Shown here: piece by piece, positions 24,098-34,000 of the stretch
Numbering within the stretch: position 1 is the first letter of the stretch
How the letters are laid out: the number at the start of each line of letters is the position of its first letter
Assembly: GCF_023715655.1 (NCBI RefSeq)
Contig: NZ_JAMBON010000031.1
Location: 1-42,984, forward strand
DNA length: 42,984 nucleotides
DNA from: Oceanobacillus luteolus
GTDB lineage: Bacteria; Bacillota; Bacilli; Bacillales; Amphibacillaceae
Direction: 5' to 3'
Made by a program: the position numbers and the translations under genes
The notes under the pieces: generated by a model
Told to the model about the DNA's origin: nothing
What the model saw: the letters and a program-made list of their open reading frames with translations, nothing else
Database searches by the model: none

Positions 24098-25147
24098 TCA
24101 GGATCTCCTCGTTAGATTTTCAGCATTCTTATAAATTATAGAGAGATTGACTATTGCAAGAATTGAATTACATAAAAGCATAACCCCTTGGATCTTAAAA
24201 AAATTCATCAGACTTAAGTAATTAGAGCCTATACCCTCAAAATAAAGAAGGACCAAATATGCTATACAGGAAAGCATAAGACTAATCATTCCTACTGATA
24301 TTAAAGTAAACTTCATCATCGTTTTAAAATTTCCACCAACAATCCTACTAACTTTCACGTGCTTTTTATACTTTTGGAAAAATATAAATGCCATAAAAAT
24401 AAAAATTGCAAGTACAGAAACGCTTGCAGAAACAAGAAATTGCTCATGTTTTCTACCAGAAAAAGCATCTAATACTGTTTTAAGAATAGGGATATTATAG
24501 TTCTTATCAATATTTATAAACCCATGTTCCAATAGCTTATTGCTTATACTGCTTATTTCTTGAAGTTCGGTTGAATCAACAAACACTCTAGTGACTTCAG
24601 TGAAGTCTACTGAATAGATATTTTGGACTTTATATATTGAACCATATTCCCAGACTTCCGTTTCGATACAGTTAATTACTTCATCTAACTGGTATTCGAT
24701 ATTACTAGCCTTTACCTCTTCGACATTCATAAAATCGCAATTATTGACTATAATACCAACCTTAGTTTGGTTTAGATAATCTAGTTCAGAAAAATATCTA
24801 TAAACAGTCGGAGCAGTAGCTTTAGTTGCTTCTTTGTAATATTTCATTTGAAGATCTAGTAAACCCACTGTGCCTGACTCCCCAACTTCAGCAATGACAA
24901 TTAAATTGTCATATTCGTTAAAATTAATTATTTCATTTGCTTGAGCTGAGGATTGTTGACTTCTGTTAAATTCCACAAAATTTTCACTAAGATTGTATGG
25001 TTTCAAATCTCCATTTATTATATTTCCCATTGCATAGTTTACCGCAAACAAGATACAAATATTAGTTAGTAGAGATAGTAAGATAATCAACCAATTGTTT
25101 TTTAAGATTTTCATTATAAAGGGTAAATGAAAGAGTAACAAAGCCAC
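24098..25147 (-). CDS. ABC permease, half-size, first of pair (MacB/DUF1430-like)
   Basis: 349 residues, starting at a GTG at 25145-25147; an ATG at 25112-25114 is a possible alternative, neither with a strong ribosome site. Membrane helix at about 15-42, an extracytoplasmic domain of about 200 residues, then three helices near 235-260, 272-297 and 310-335. Same topology as the following permease, with low sequence likeness. It begins 20 bp after the secreted 137-aa protein and is surely in the same operon. Probable function is moving that protein, or protecting the cell from it, together with the ATPase. Confidence 0.83.
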   Translation of the reverse strand: MALLLFHLPFIMKILKNNWLIILLSLLTNICILFAVNYAMGNIINGDLKPYNLSENFVEFNRSQQSSAQANEIINFNEYDNLIVIAEVGESGTVGLLDLQMKYYKEATKATAPTVYRYFSELDYLNQTKVGIIVNNCDFMNVEEVKASNIEYQLDEVINCIETEVWEYGSIYKVQNIYSVDFTEVTRVFVDSTELQEISSISNKLLEHGFINIDKNYNIPILKTVLDAFSGRKHEQFLVSASVSVLAIFIFMAFIFFQKYKKHVKVSRIVGGNFKTMMKFTLISVGMISLMLSCIAYLVLLYFEGIGSNYLSLMNFFKIQGVMLLCNSILAIVNLSIIYKNAENLTRRS

Positions 25148-25167
25148 ATTAATTTCTTAATTATCCA

Positions 25168-25581
25168 TTATTCCTCGACGACTGACATACTACCATATAG
25201 CCGCAAACCATAATTATAGTACGCTTTTGTTTTTGAGCCATTATTCCATTTGTCGTAAACTTCTAAAATGGTTGAACGGCGAACATTATCTGTACTACTT
25301 CTTGAATTGGCTGTTTTTGAAGAAACATCTCCTTGCACGTCATAAGTAATCCTTGTCCATGCAAATGAGTAGGTGTGATTACCTTGTGATATTCTATCAG
25401 TTCCAATTACAGAAGCTGTCCCCTTATAATAATCTGAGAAGTAATTATCTGGATGATAGCTGGTTACATAGGTGTTTGAAGAGTGACGCCATAGCGTGGT
25501 CGTACTTGCACTGACGCTAGTTACAAACAGCGCAAGTAAACAGAGTGAAAGAACTATTGTCCTAAATAGCTTTCCTTTCAT
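25168..25581 (-). CDS. Secreted 137-residue protein, bacteriocin-like context
   Basis: A clean Sec signal peptide (MKGKLFRT, hydrophobic core, cleavage near VSA at 23-25) precedes a mature part of about 112 residues. The mature part has no cysteine, is rich in Ser, Thr, Tyr and Asn, and has Trp/Tyr pairs such as TTTLWRHSS, YHPDNYF, FAWTRITYD and KAYYNYGLRLYG, suggesting a beta-rich fold. Size, secretion and a following permease-permease-ATPase set match lactococcin-972-type loci, but the typical GTW start and overall pattern of that family are not clearly present. The ribosome site is a strong AAGGGGAGAAGG. Promoter at 25630-25658. I do not recognise the protein itself; it could be a new antibacterial or signalling protein. 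Confidence 0.8.
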   Translation of the reverse strand: MKGKLFRTIVLSLCLLALFVTSVSASTTTLWRHSSNTYVTSYHPDNYFSDYYKGTASVIGTDRISQGNHTYSFAWTRITYDVQGDVSSKTANSRSSTDNVRRSTILEVYDKWNNGSKTKAYYNYGLRLYGSMSVVEE

Positions 25582-25629
25582 TTTCCCCTTCTCCCCTTTT
25601 TTAATTAAAGTGGCTTTTTTTTATGGTTA

Positions 25630-25658
25630 ATATTACCATGTGAATTAAATAATGTAAA
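25630..25658 (-). promoter_or_regulatory. Promoter of the secreted-protein/ABC operon
   Basis: On the minus strand TTTACA (complement of 25653-25658) and TAATAT (complement of 25630-25635) are 17 bp apart, about 50 bp before the start. Confidence 0.65.
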
Positions 25659-26049
25659 CATAATATAGGTAACTTTATCAACTTTATTTAAATTCTGTTA
25701 ATTAATGTCGTTATATGTGAATGATAATTTTTAACTTCATAAAAAAACTAGTATTCATTCTTAGTAATGGACACTATCCTCTGCAAGAGAGGATCTTGTA
25801 AAATATTATTAAGCTTATTGGAAAACACACTCATTAAAACAATATTCCACCTAGTCTTAGCGTTAAAATAAAAAGGATCAAGTCGCTGCTCCTTCACATA
25901 GATGATAAATTCTAGTGCGAAGTTCTCACTGGCCTTATTAGCTGGGCCCTAGTCTTTAAATTCTCGAGTTGGATAGGTTACGCTTAATTAGACAGATTCG
26001 TTAAGGTCATCTAAACTTGAATCTAATACAATTCAGAGGAGATTCAATA
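25659..26049. other. Gene-poor region between the ABC operon and the IS3 remnant
   Basis: 390 bases. The coding remnant at 25748-25948 fills most of it. From 25970 to 26049 the sequence leads into the IS3 orfA; an AGAGGAG ribosome site precedes its mutated start. I could not find the left inverted repeat of the IS. Confidence 0.4.
25748..25948 (-). pseudogene. C-terminal fragment of an unidentified protein
   Basis: A minus-strand frame runs open from just after an in-frame TAG (complement of 25949-25951) to the TAG at 25748-25750 and gives 66 residues that look genuinely coding: ASENFALEFIIYVKEQRLDP, then FYFNAKTRWNIV and a leucine-rich end QRIVSITKNEY. The residues before the internal stop continue in a similar style. 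I cannot name the family. It is probably the tail of a gene broken during mobile-element activity. Confidence 0.5.
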
Positions 26050-27137
26050 ACGGCCAGAAAACCAAGAAGATCGTTTACAAAAGAAATCAAAGAACAAATC
26101 GTCCAGCTTCATATATCCGGTAAACCAAGGGCTGAAATTATTAAATAATATGAGCTGACCCCGTCAACCTTTGATAGATGGATCAACCAACATAAAACAA
26201 GTGGGTCGTTTGAAGAAAAAGATAATAGAACTCCGGAACAGGAGGAATTAATCAGACTCCGTAAAGAGAATCAAAGACAATGGGACGAAAGTAGATGTGA
26301 TTCGTAATAACCAACACAAATACTCGATATCAGCAATGTGCGAGGTCCTTGACCTCCCTAGAAGTACTTACTACTATGAAGCGAAAATACGAGATAATCA
26401 AGACGATGAATTAACTTCGTTAATCGTTAAAGTTTTTAAAAAAGTAGAAATATTTATGGTCAGGGAAAAATAAAAAAAGTGCTAGAAAAGTTGGGATGGC
26501 AAATCTCCCGTCGTCGGATCGGACGAATTATGAAAGAGCAGGGACTTGTTTCCAAGTACACTGTAGCACAATATAAACCAAAGAAAACCACTGTAAATGA
26601 ATCAGCAATAGGAAACACATTGAATCGTGAATCCAACCAAGATGAAGAATTAAAGGTGATTGTGAGTGACTTAACATACGTACGAGTACAACATAATGGC
26701 ATTATATTTGTGTCCTGGTAGATTTATATAATCGAGAGATTATTGGTCACAGTGCTGGTCCACGTAAAGATGCGGAGCTAGTTCAACAAGCTTTTGCATC
26801 CGTAAAATACAATCTGAACCGTTTACAATTACTCCATACTGATCGTGGAGGTGAATTTAATAACCAGTTTATCAATGATGGATTAGATGCATTCAGTATT
26901 GAAAGATCATTGAGTGAAAAAGGAATACCATATGACAACGCAGTAGCTGAAGCAACCTTTAAAACGATTAAAACAGAGTTCGTTGATGGTAGAGTCTTCT
27001 CTAGCCAAGAGGAACTAGATTTGGAATTATTTGATTACGTAAACTGGTGTAATAATATCCGTATTCACGGATCATTGAATTATTTAACACCGTTAGAATA
27101 CAAGCGAAAGTTCAAGGTGGAAGCCAGTGCGAACTAG
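26050..27137 (+). pseudogene. IS3-family transposase pair (orfA/orfB), inactivated
   Basis: OrfA begins TARKPRRSFTKEIKEQIVQL at an ACG where ATG is expected (26050), has a TAA at codon 33 (26146), and resumes with YELTPSTFDRWINQHKTSGS. The orfA-orfB junction appears to have a deletion, because the leucine-zipper part after RLRKENQR is missing. OrfB continues in shifting frames: SISAMCEVLDLPRSTYYYEA-like, then the RRRIGRIMKEQGL helix, and the catalytic core with the DDE residues in VSDLTYV, LHTDRGGEF and the Glu of NAVAEATFKT. At least two frameshifts (near 26440 and 26695) add to the damage. It belongs to the IS3 group with IS150-like features. It cannot move by itself. Confidence 0.85.
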
Positions 27138-27295
27138 CATCTAAAGCGTTCACTTTACTTAGGGAATTGGGTGTGATTGCCTTTTTCGGTATGCCAGCAA
27201 GTTTTTTGATTAGTTGGCAGGGTAGCTTGGAGAATATATCGACAGAGGCTCATAGTCAAGTTAAAAAAACACGCACTATTTTCAAAAAGAGTTAA
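27134..27295 (+). pseudogene. Possible C-terminal coding remnant
   Basis: Just after the orfB end, in another frame, 53 codons read LASKAFTLLRELGVIAFFGM and on through a hydrophobic stretch to a Lys-rich end, stopping at 27293-27295. It might be the 3' part of a gene interrupted by the IS. No homology is recognised. Confidence 0.3.
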
Positions 27296-27721
27296 ACTTT
27301 AAACACTATAAACAAGTTAGTTTTCCTTAAAAAAATTGTTCAGTTTAGTGTTGACATACCATAATCAACGTTCTTTGTACGCGTGTTATCTTAAATCAAT
27401 AAAATATATCCAGTAAAGGTTAAAACCCTCTTTGGATTTGGAATAAATTCATCTTAAATTTAAAACAATTCTTCGATTTTCTCTTTTAAATAAGTTTCGA
27501 TCCCATAAGATAATATCATTAGAAACCGCTAATTCATTCGCTGATCTAATAAAAAAGTTTTTTGTAATTACAAGACCTTTTTCTAGTTTGTAATATTACT
27601 CTCGTATTTTAGTTTGTACATGTTCTTTATACTAAGGCAGCAACGTTGAAATATTATTTTCAATTTGATATAACAAGGAATACGATTCTGTTGCATAAAA
27701 GAAGATTTTAGGAGATGACAC
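27138..27721. other. Gene-poor region after the IS3 remnant
   Basis: 584 AT-rich bases holding the remnants at 27134-27295 and 27450-27596. The rest, about 27300-27445 and 27600-27700, shows nothing that I can call. The right end of the IS was not identified. Confidence 0.5.
27450..27596 (-). pseudogene. Tail of an Mrr-like restriction endonuclease gene
   Basis: On the minus strand a frame open between stops gives 48 residues including GLVITKNFFIRSANELAVSN followed by DIILWDRNLF. This matches the end of the Mrr-type (PD-ExK) nuclease domain, where a GxxVTNSxFT-x-A-x-ELA segment is followed by a strand and a LWDRD motif. The catalytic part is absent. It is a leftover of a restriction gene. 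Confidence 0.5.
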
Positions 27722-28318
27722 ATGGAAAAGAACGTGTTTGAACAAATGGCGAAAAGATATGATACAGATGATAGAAAAGAATCGGCTAAGGTTATCATCG
27801 AAGAAGTTCGGAAAGAATTGCAAAACAGTAAATCAAAATCTCTTCTCGACTACGGGAGTGGGACAGGACTAGTTAGTTTAGAATTAACGGATTTAGTGGA
27901 TTCTGTTTTGTTGGTGGATGCTGCGAAACAAATGCTGGACGTGGCAGATGCTAAAATAACTCAATCAGGAATTACGAATGCAAAGGTACTGTATTCTGAT
28001 TTTACGAAAGAGACTCCTGAACTACAGGCAGATATCATTTTTATGTCTTTAGTTCTTCTGCATATTCCGGATACGGAAAAAATATTAAACGAATTATATA
28101 AATTATTGAACGTCGGTGGAAAGCTCATTATTGTAGATTTTGACAAAAACGATAAAGCAAGCCACCCAAAGGTACATAGTGGGTTTATACACGACGATCT
28201 GAAAAATAAATTAACTGAAGCTGGATTTAAATCAACTGAAATAAAGACATTCTACCATGGGAAACAAATTTTCATGAAGCAGGATGCCTCTATGTTTATT
28301 TCCAGTAGCATTAAGTAA
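27722..28318 (+). CDS. Class I SAM-dependent methyltransferase
   Basis: 198 residues. The SAM-binding motif I is SLLDYGSGTGLVSLEL (about 40-55), with an acidic residue closing the next strand (VLLVDAA), then post-I motif YSDFTKE and motif III FMSLVLLHIPD. It ends with LKNKLTEAGFKSTEI and a strand pair typical of the fold. The protein belongs to the small-molecule methyltransferase group of the YcgJ/UbiE type. TAGGAGATG precedes the ATG. It stands alone between the decayed IS region and the recombinase-like gene. The methyl acceptor cannot be predicted. Confidence 0.88.
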   Translation: MEKNVFEQMAKRYDTDDRKESAKVIIEEVRKELQNSKSKSLLDYGSGTGLVSLELTDLVDSVLLVDAAKQMLDVADAKITQSGITNAKVLYSDFTKETPELQADIIFMSLVLLHIPDTEKILNELYKLLNVGGKLIIVDFDKNDKASHPKVHSGFIHDDLKNKLTEAGFKSTEIKTFYHGKQIFMKQDASMFISSSIK

Positions 28319-28443
28319 TAATAAAAAGTAAAAATGTACCTTTGGCCTTATTCTTAGCAAATACCGTCCTTTACTTTACTAAGTTTAGGTTATGTTTTGA
28401 AGGTTACTTCATTAATAGAGAACCACGGTTGGGCCTGGGCCAA

Positions 28444-28992
28444 TTATTCGCTCTCCATAGACTCCAAATATCGATAAAGCGTGGACTTACTTATGCCCGT
28501 TTCATTTTTAATATCAATCAGCTTAAAGCCATCATGATACATTGCGATGGCTTTTTTCACATTTTCATCGGACTTTTTCGGACGACCGATTGATTTACCG
28601 CTTTTCCTCGCTTGATCCATGCCAATCGAGGTTGATTGCCTGATTGCATCCGATTGGAATTGAATAACATGGACCAAGATGTCTTGCAGCGTCATTTGCA
28701 GTAATTCATCACTTCGGATTCCCTCACTCAAAAAATGAATGGTTACCCTATCTTTTTCACATACTTTTAGTAGCTCCATGAGATGATGAAACGTATCAGC
28801 TAGAGCTACCATTTTTTCAACAAGAATAGAATCACCAGGTTGTAATTCCATTAATAAATTCTCTAACTGTAGACGCTTCTTAGGCGAGCCGTGCTCTTCT
28901 TTAAAAATGACATCACACGAATCCGGTAATGCCTTCAATTGTGCTTCGGATTTCAAATCATTATATAAAGGTCTAACATAGCCATAAATCAT
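28444..28992 (-). CDS. Serine-recombinase-like DNA-binding protein lacking catalytic residues
   Basis: 182 residues from the ATG at 28990-28992, which follows AAAGGGAGG; the upstream ATG at 29056-29058 would place the dyad inside the gene. The fold is that of a Tn3/gamma-delta resolvase with a C-terminal HTH (GRPKKSDENVKKAIAMYHDG and ISKSTLYRYL). Aligned by eye, the nucleophile Ser10 is Leu9 (YGYVRPLY versus YxRVST), Asp67 is Val62, Arg68 is Ala63, Arg71 is Asp66. Only the equivalents of Arg8 and Arg45 (Arg7, Arg40) remain. Strand exchange should be impossible, while DNA binding is intact. It is divergent from a SulP gene with a 26-bp dyad between, so it may have become a regulator. Confidence 0.85.
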   Translation of the reverse strand: MIYGYVRPLYNDLKSEAQLKALPDSCDVIFKEEHGSPKKRLQLENLLMELQPGDSILVEKMVALADTFHHLMELLKVCEKDRVTIHFLSEGIRSDELLQMTLQDILVHVIQFQSDAIRQSTSIGMDQARKSGKSIGRPKKSDENVKKAIAMYHDGFKLIDIKNETGISKSTLYRYLESMESE

Positions 28993-29010
28993 ATTTATTC
29001 CTCCCTTTCC

Positions 29011-29036
29011 TTCCCGAAATGGTTCCATTTTAGGAA
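29011..29036. promoter_or_regulatory. 26-bp dyad between recombinase-like gene and sulP
   Basis: TTCC-CG-AAATGG, a TT centre, then CCATTT-TA-GGAA: 10 of 12 symmetric positions pair. It covers the likely -35/spacer of a sulP promoter whose -10 is TACAAT (29046-29051) and lies within 45 bp of the other start. A dyad of this size suits a dimeric binding protein. Confidence 0.6.
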
Positions 29037-29087
29037 GAATCATGTTACAATCTACCATGTTATCAGCATTTAGAAAAGGAGATTATC

Positions 29088-30521
29088 ATGCAAACATTAA
29101 AACAACAATGGTTTGGCAACATACGCGGCGACATTTTATCAGGAATTGTCGTAGCTCTTGCTTTAATTCCCGAGGCAATCGCCTTTTCCATTATAGCTGG
29201 CGTGGATCCGATGGTTGGTCTATACGCTTCATTTATCATCGCCGTTGTCATTGCATTTGCCGGCGGAAGACCTGGAATGATTTCTGCTGCCACTGGCGCA
29301 ATGGCTTTACTCATGGTTCCGTTAGTTCGTGAATATGGACTCGACTATTTATTGGCAGCAACTATTTTAACAGGTATCATTCAGATTTTATTTGGGATAT
29401 TTAAAGTGGCGAAAGTCATGAAGTTTGTTCCTAATGCTGTCATGATAGGCTTCGTCAACGCTTTAGCAATCCTCATTTTCGCGGCACAACTGGAACACTT
29501 TATCGGTATATCTACACTGACTTATGTGTTTGTTGCCATTACTTTAATCCTATTATATACTCTACCACGGTTCATCAAGGTAGTTCCAGCACCCCTAATT
29601 GCAATTATTGCTTTAACAACAGTAGCGATATTCAGCGGAGCGGAATTGAGAACGGTGGGAGATCTAGGTGCAATTACACAGTCTTTGCCATCATTCTTTA
29701 TTCCCGATGTCCCCTTTACTTTTGAAACGTTGCAAATTATTTTTCCTTATTCCTTGTCATTAGCAATTGTCGGTTTATTAGAGTCATTGCTCACTTCACA
29801 AATTGTCGATGATATGACAGCGACAGAAAGTAATAAAAATAGAGAGTCCCGCGGTCAAGGAATCGCGAACGTCATTACAGGGTTCTTCGGAGGTATGGCG
29901 GGATGCGCCATGATCGGCCAGTCTGTCATTAATGTGAAATCAGGTGGGCGTGGAAGATTATCCACCCTCATTGCGGGTATCTTTTTAATGTTCCTTATTA
30001 TCGTCCTTGGAGATTTGGTCGTTCAAATTCCAATGCCTGTTCTTGTAGGTATTATGATTTCGGTAAGTGTTAGTACGTTTGACTGGAGTTCATTCAAGTA
30101 TATCGTGAGAGCTCCCCGTACCGATGCATTTGTCATGATAGCTACAGTTGCGATTGTCGTGTACACAAATGACCTATCGAAAGGTGTACTCATCGGGGTA
30201 TTATTAAGTGCGATTTTCTTTGTCGTAAAAATATCGACGGTTAAAATTACACAAGAAGGCAACTGTTATACCGTACACGGTCAGCTTTTCTTTGCTTCGA
30301 TTGATGGATTTGTAGACTACTTTAAAAAAGCGGATATCAAGCAGAACAATATTCAAATCGATTTATCTCAAGCGAAGGTGTGGGATGAATCGAGTGTAGG
30401 CGCATTAGTCAAGGTTATGGATCTCCTGAAAGAAAGAGGAATTGACGTAGAGATTGTAGAAATTGATCAATCCAGTAAAAAACTGGTTGAACAGCTGAAT
30501 AGTCTCTATTCATCAAGCTAA
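29088..30521 (+). CDS. SulP-family anion transporter with STAS domain
   Basis: 477 residues. The SulP transport domain covers about 1-385 with its hallmark opening [26 protein letters not shown] and later [15 protein letters not shown]. The STAS domain fills about 390-475, with the phosphoacceptor-like Ser in [12 protein letters not shown]. SulP proteins move sulfate, bicarbonate or related anions, commonly with Na+ or H+. Bacillus YbaR and cyanobacterial BicA are relatives; bicarbonate would make sense in a halophile but is inference. It is co-transcribed with the UspA gene 16 bp downstream. The dyad upstream and the divergent recombinase-like gene suggest dedicated regulation. Confidence 0.93.
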   Translation: MQTLKQQWFGNIRGDILSGIVVALALIPEAIAFSIIAGVDPMVGLYASFIIAVVIAFAGGRPGMISAATGAMALLMVPLVREYGLDYLLAATILTGIIQILFGIFKVAKVMKFVPNAVMIGFVNALAILIFAAQLEHFIGISTLTYVFVAITLILLYTLPRFIKVVPAPLIAIIALTTVAIFSGAELRTVGDLGAITQSLPSFFIPDVPFTFETLQIIFPYSLSLAIVGLLESLLTSQIVDDMTATESNKNRESRGQGIANVITGFFGGMAGCAMIGQSVINVKSGGRGRLSTLIAGIFLMFLIIVLGDLVVQIPMPVLVGIMISVSVSTFDWSSFKYIVRAPRTDAFVMIATVAIVVYTNDLSKGVLIGVLLSAIFFVVKISTVKITQEGNCYTVHGQLFFASIDGFVDYFKKADIKQNNIQIDLSQAKVWDESSVGALVKVMDLLKERGIDVEIVEIDQSSKKLVEQLNSLYSSS

Positions 30522-30537
30522 AGGAGGATGTATATGT

Positions 30538-30957
30538 ATGTATAAACATATTTTATTAGCTTCAGATGGCTCTGAAAACGCGGTGCGGGCAGCTAAGGAA
30601 GCTGTTAAATTAGCTTCCTATAACCAAGAAGCCGTGATTGATGTCGTTTATGTCGTTGATATAGAAAAATCCAAATATGACGTGCTCCATTCCAATTCAA
30701 AGGAAGCAGCCGATCTTGCCCGTCGCAAGAAAAATTCAAAAGTACTTCAATTTTTGAATGAAGCAAATGTGACGTACAAAACAACGATTTTACGAGGGGA
30801 GCCCGGTCCGGAGATCGTAAAATATGCGAACGAGCAGGGTGTTGATATTGTAGTAATTGGCAGCCGAGGATTAAATGCTTTGCAGGAAATGGTCTTAGGC
30901 AGTGTAAGCCATAAAGTAATGAAAAGAGTAAACTGCCCTGCATTGATTGTTAAATAA
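30538..30957 (+). CDS. Universal stress protein (UspA family)
   Basis: 139 residues, one Usp domain. MYKHILLASDGSENAVRAA begins the ATP-type fold; the nucleotide signature GxxG(9x)G(S/T) appears as GSRGLNALQEMVLGSVSH. It should bind ATP. The gene follows sulP by 16 bp with AAAGGAGGA before it. SulP-UspA pairs are common in Bacillaceae, and the Usp protein probably tunes the transporter under stress or in response to ATP. A terminator follows. Confidence 0.92.
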   Translation: MYKHILLASDGSENAVRAAKEAVKLASYNQEAVIDVVYVVDIEKSKYDVLHSNSKEAADLARRKKNSKVLQFLNEANVTYKTTILRGEPGPEIVKYANEQGVDIVVIGSRGLNALQEMVLGSVSHKVMKRVNCPALIVK

Positions 30958-30970
30958 TATGGATTTATCA

Positions 30971-31013
30971 AAAAGTAAGGCCCTCCAGAAAGTGGAAAGC
31001 CTTACTTTTTTCT
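30971..31013. terminator. Rho-independent terminator of sulP-uspA
   Basis: AAGTAAGGC and GCCTTACTT pair around a 17-base loop, followed by T6. The stem also stands before the end of the convergent protease gene, so it may work both ways. Confidence 0.8.
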
Positions 31014-31017
31014 TTCA

Positions 31018-34000
31018 TCAATTATTGATAAACAGCCGTCCTTCCGCCTGCTTGCGGGTTTCATTTCCGAATCCATCAACAGCCTTCACTTCAATTATTG
31101 CTCCTTCGGCATATACATTGTCCGTTACAGTGTAATAGCCTACATATTTGCCTCGTGTGATCTCCATCAGAGGCAGTTCCGTTACATTCGTTGTCTGCAC
31201 TCCCAAATTTGTTAAAGGCAGATGCACGACATAACTAGCACGCAGTCCCGGCTCACTATGAAACTCAATTTTCACGGACTGTCCGGTTTTCACATATCGA
31301 TCTTCCATCGGTGTTACATTCAAAATTTCCGGTGCGGTATAATCTGCATAAATCGTGATGGTTTCTGTTGTCTCATTTCCAGTAAGATCCGTAGCTACAA
31401 TTTCCATTATGTTTTCACCTTCTTGGAGCAGAACTCGTTGTGAAAACGCACCATCTTCAAGAGCAGTCTTTTTCCCGTTTACAGTAACTGTATCAAGATG
31501 CTCATCTTGCACCGTTCCTTTAATTGTCGCTGTTTCCCGGTTTGTCCGTTCACCATCTTTCGGACTGATAATCTCTAATTCCGGGGCCTCGGTATCCAGA
31601 TTTACCGTTACCTTATTAGATTCACTTGCCTCCTCCCCACTTACATACGTTACTGCGACAAATTCATTTTTCCCTTCAGCCAGTTCCGCTTCGATTGCAA
31701 AATTTCCATCATCATCAATATCAGCAGAGCCGACTTCTTCTCCATTTTGCAGTAATTTAATAGTCGTACCAGGTGCAGCCGTCCCATTTACGGTTACTTC
31801 GGCTTTATTTGTAAGTGACCCATCTTCCGGTGAGGTGATGATCGCTTCTTCTATCTCATACTCGACTACCGCACGAATCATTTTATTTCCTGTCAGAAAG
31901 TTTGGCTCCAGCGGGTACCAGAAATCTTTATACAACTCCCAGCTTCGATACGTGAATTCATCTTTATCATTTTGCAGTCTTGGCGCTGTCTCCCTGCCTT
32001 CCGACTGAATGTATACCATATAAAATTCCTCTTCGACAAAAATCCCATAGTCTCTCAAATCAACGGTTGTCCAACCACCGTCTTTTACGGCGGTGGCATC
32101 ATACGGCCCGGCTATCAAGTTTCCTGGTCCACCGTTTGGACCGTTTGCATCCATTACCGCGACTTGGAATTGGTCACCCCCACCAGCAGCAAAAAGGAAT
32201 TTCCCTTCCGTTACGAGTGCCTTTTCCTTTCTGTCTTCAAGAGACATTCTTACTCCCCAGCCATTTCCTGCTTCGAGGAACCAGCTTCCCCCTTCACCAT
32301 CGCCATCATCATAAGCCAGCTCACCGCCAGGATAGCTGAAAAACGGTTCCATATCGACATGAAATGTATGATTATCTTCGGACACAGTTACTGCTAATTC
32401 TTTCGTTTTAAAGCCTGATGCAGAGATTCGCAGCGTATATTCTCCTTCATGGGCTGTAAGTTCATATGAACCGTCCCCATTCGTTTGAACTGGAGCAATA
32501 TTCGCATCCTCTGCCAATAAAACGTATGCCCCTTCTATCGGATTCCCATTCCTTGCATCGACCACCTCACCGGTAATGAGCGTCTGTGGAATTTTTTCCA
32601 TGGAAAAGTCTATTTCCGTTATATCATCCTCATCAAGTTCCACTTTTTTCTCAACTGGATAGTAGCCATAGGACTCCGCTCGCAGCACATGTTCACCTGC
32701 AGCATACCTAAGAAAATAGCTTCCATACTCCGGGTCTGTTTTTACCGAACGCTTTGTTCCGAGAACACTTATTTCCGCTTGGAGGGGAGTCTCTGTCCCT
32801 TCCTCGACAACGTTGCCTTCAACCGTTGCGACACCTTGCTCTATAGCCAGTACTGCATTTTCCGCATCAATCAATCCGTATCCATACCCATTGTTCGGGC
32901 TGTCTGGATACGCGTGATCTGTCAAAGGCTTCGCTGTACTTGTTAAAATTTCTTCAATCTCATTCACAGTAAGATTACTGTTTGCTTGCAGCAATAAAGC
33001 AATTGCACCAGCCACTACAGGTGCTGCCATGGACGTACCGCTATTTCCTACATAACCGCCATCTGGTATGGAAGAACGAATTCCTTGGCCTGGTGCAGAT
33101 ATATCCGGCTTGATTTCCTCATATGGGGACGGACCTCGTAACGAAAAGTTAGCCAAGTCATCGCCAACGTCCAACGCTCCGACTGCGAATGACTCTGGGT
33201 AATTGGCTGGAGTCGCAATCGATCCAGGACCACCGCGATTATCATTATCTATATTACCCGCGGCAAATACCGGAAAAATATTCGCATGACGCCATTCGGT
33301 GACGACATCCCGATACCATTCGTTTAGTCCAGGTCCTCCTCCCCAGGAGTTATTTACAATATCCGGGGTCAGATCGACACGAATATTTCCTTCTTGATCT
33401 TGCGGAGCTAAAATCCATTCCGCAGCAGCCAGCAAATCAGCATCTGTTGCTGTACCATCAGGTGCAAATGCTTTTACTCCAATCCATTTCGCTCCCGGGG
33501 CCACACCGATCTGGTTGGTTCCATCGCTTTCACTTCCTACCATCGTTCCTGTCACATGCGTGCCATGTCCTTGGTCATCAAATGGCTCCGCAATTCCTTC
33601 GGTTGCATCAAACCAGTTGAAATCATGATCCACCTCACCCGTTGTTTCATTGTACCCACGATACTTTGCTTTTAAAGCAGGGTGGTCCCACTCGACTCCC
33701 GTATCGATGCTTGCTACCACGGTTCCTGAACCATCATAGCCCCTTTCCCATACATCCGGTGCATTCACCCTGTCCACATTCCACTCGATATCTTCCAATA
33801 CATAGCTTGGGGCATTTTCAGAAGTTGTTCGTTCCTCCGTATTGGTTGCAGGTGTAATCAAATACCTCGTTTCATTCGGAAGCAGCTTCTCTACTTCTGG
33901 GAAGCTGGCAATCTTCTCAGCCACTTCCTTTGTTGCAGTTACTGCCATCGTATTTACAATAAAGTAAGAACGGACAACTTCCACGTTCCCGTTAGCTTCT

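Noticed and set aside
26460-26702. 80-residue minus-strand frame in the IS3 region
   Set aside because: Antisense shadow of orfB; the plus strand encodes clear transposase motifs.
31355-32008. 217-residue plus-strand frame inside the bpr-like gene
   Set aside because: It is a shadow of the protease gene: Ser/Pro/Val-rich composition and no ribosome site, opposite a fully conserved coding frame.
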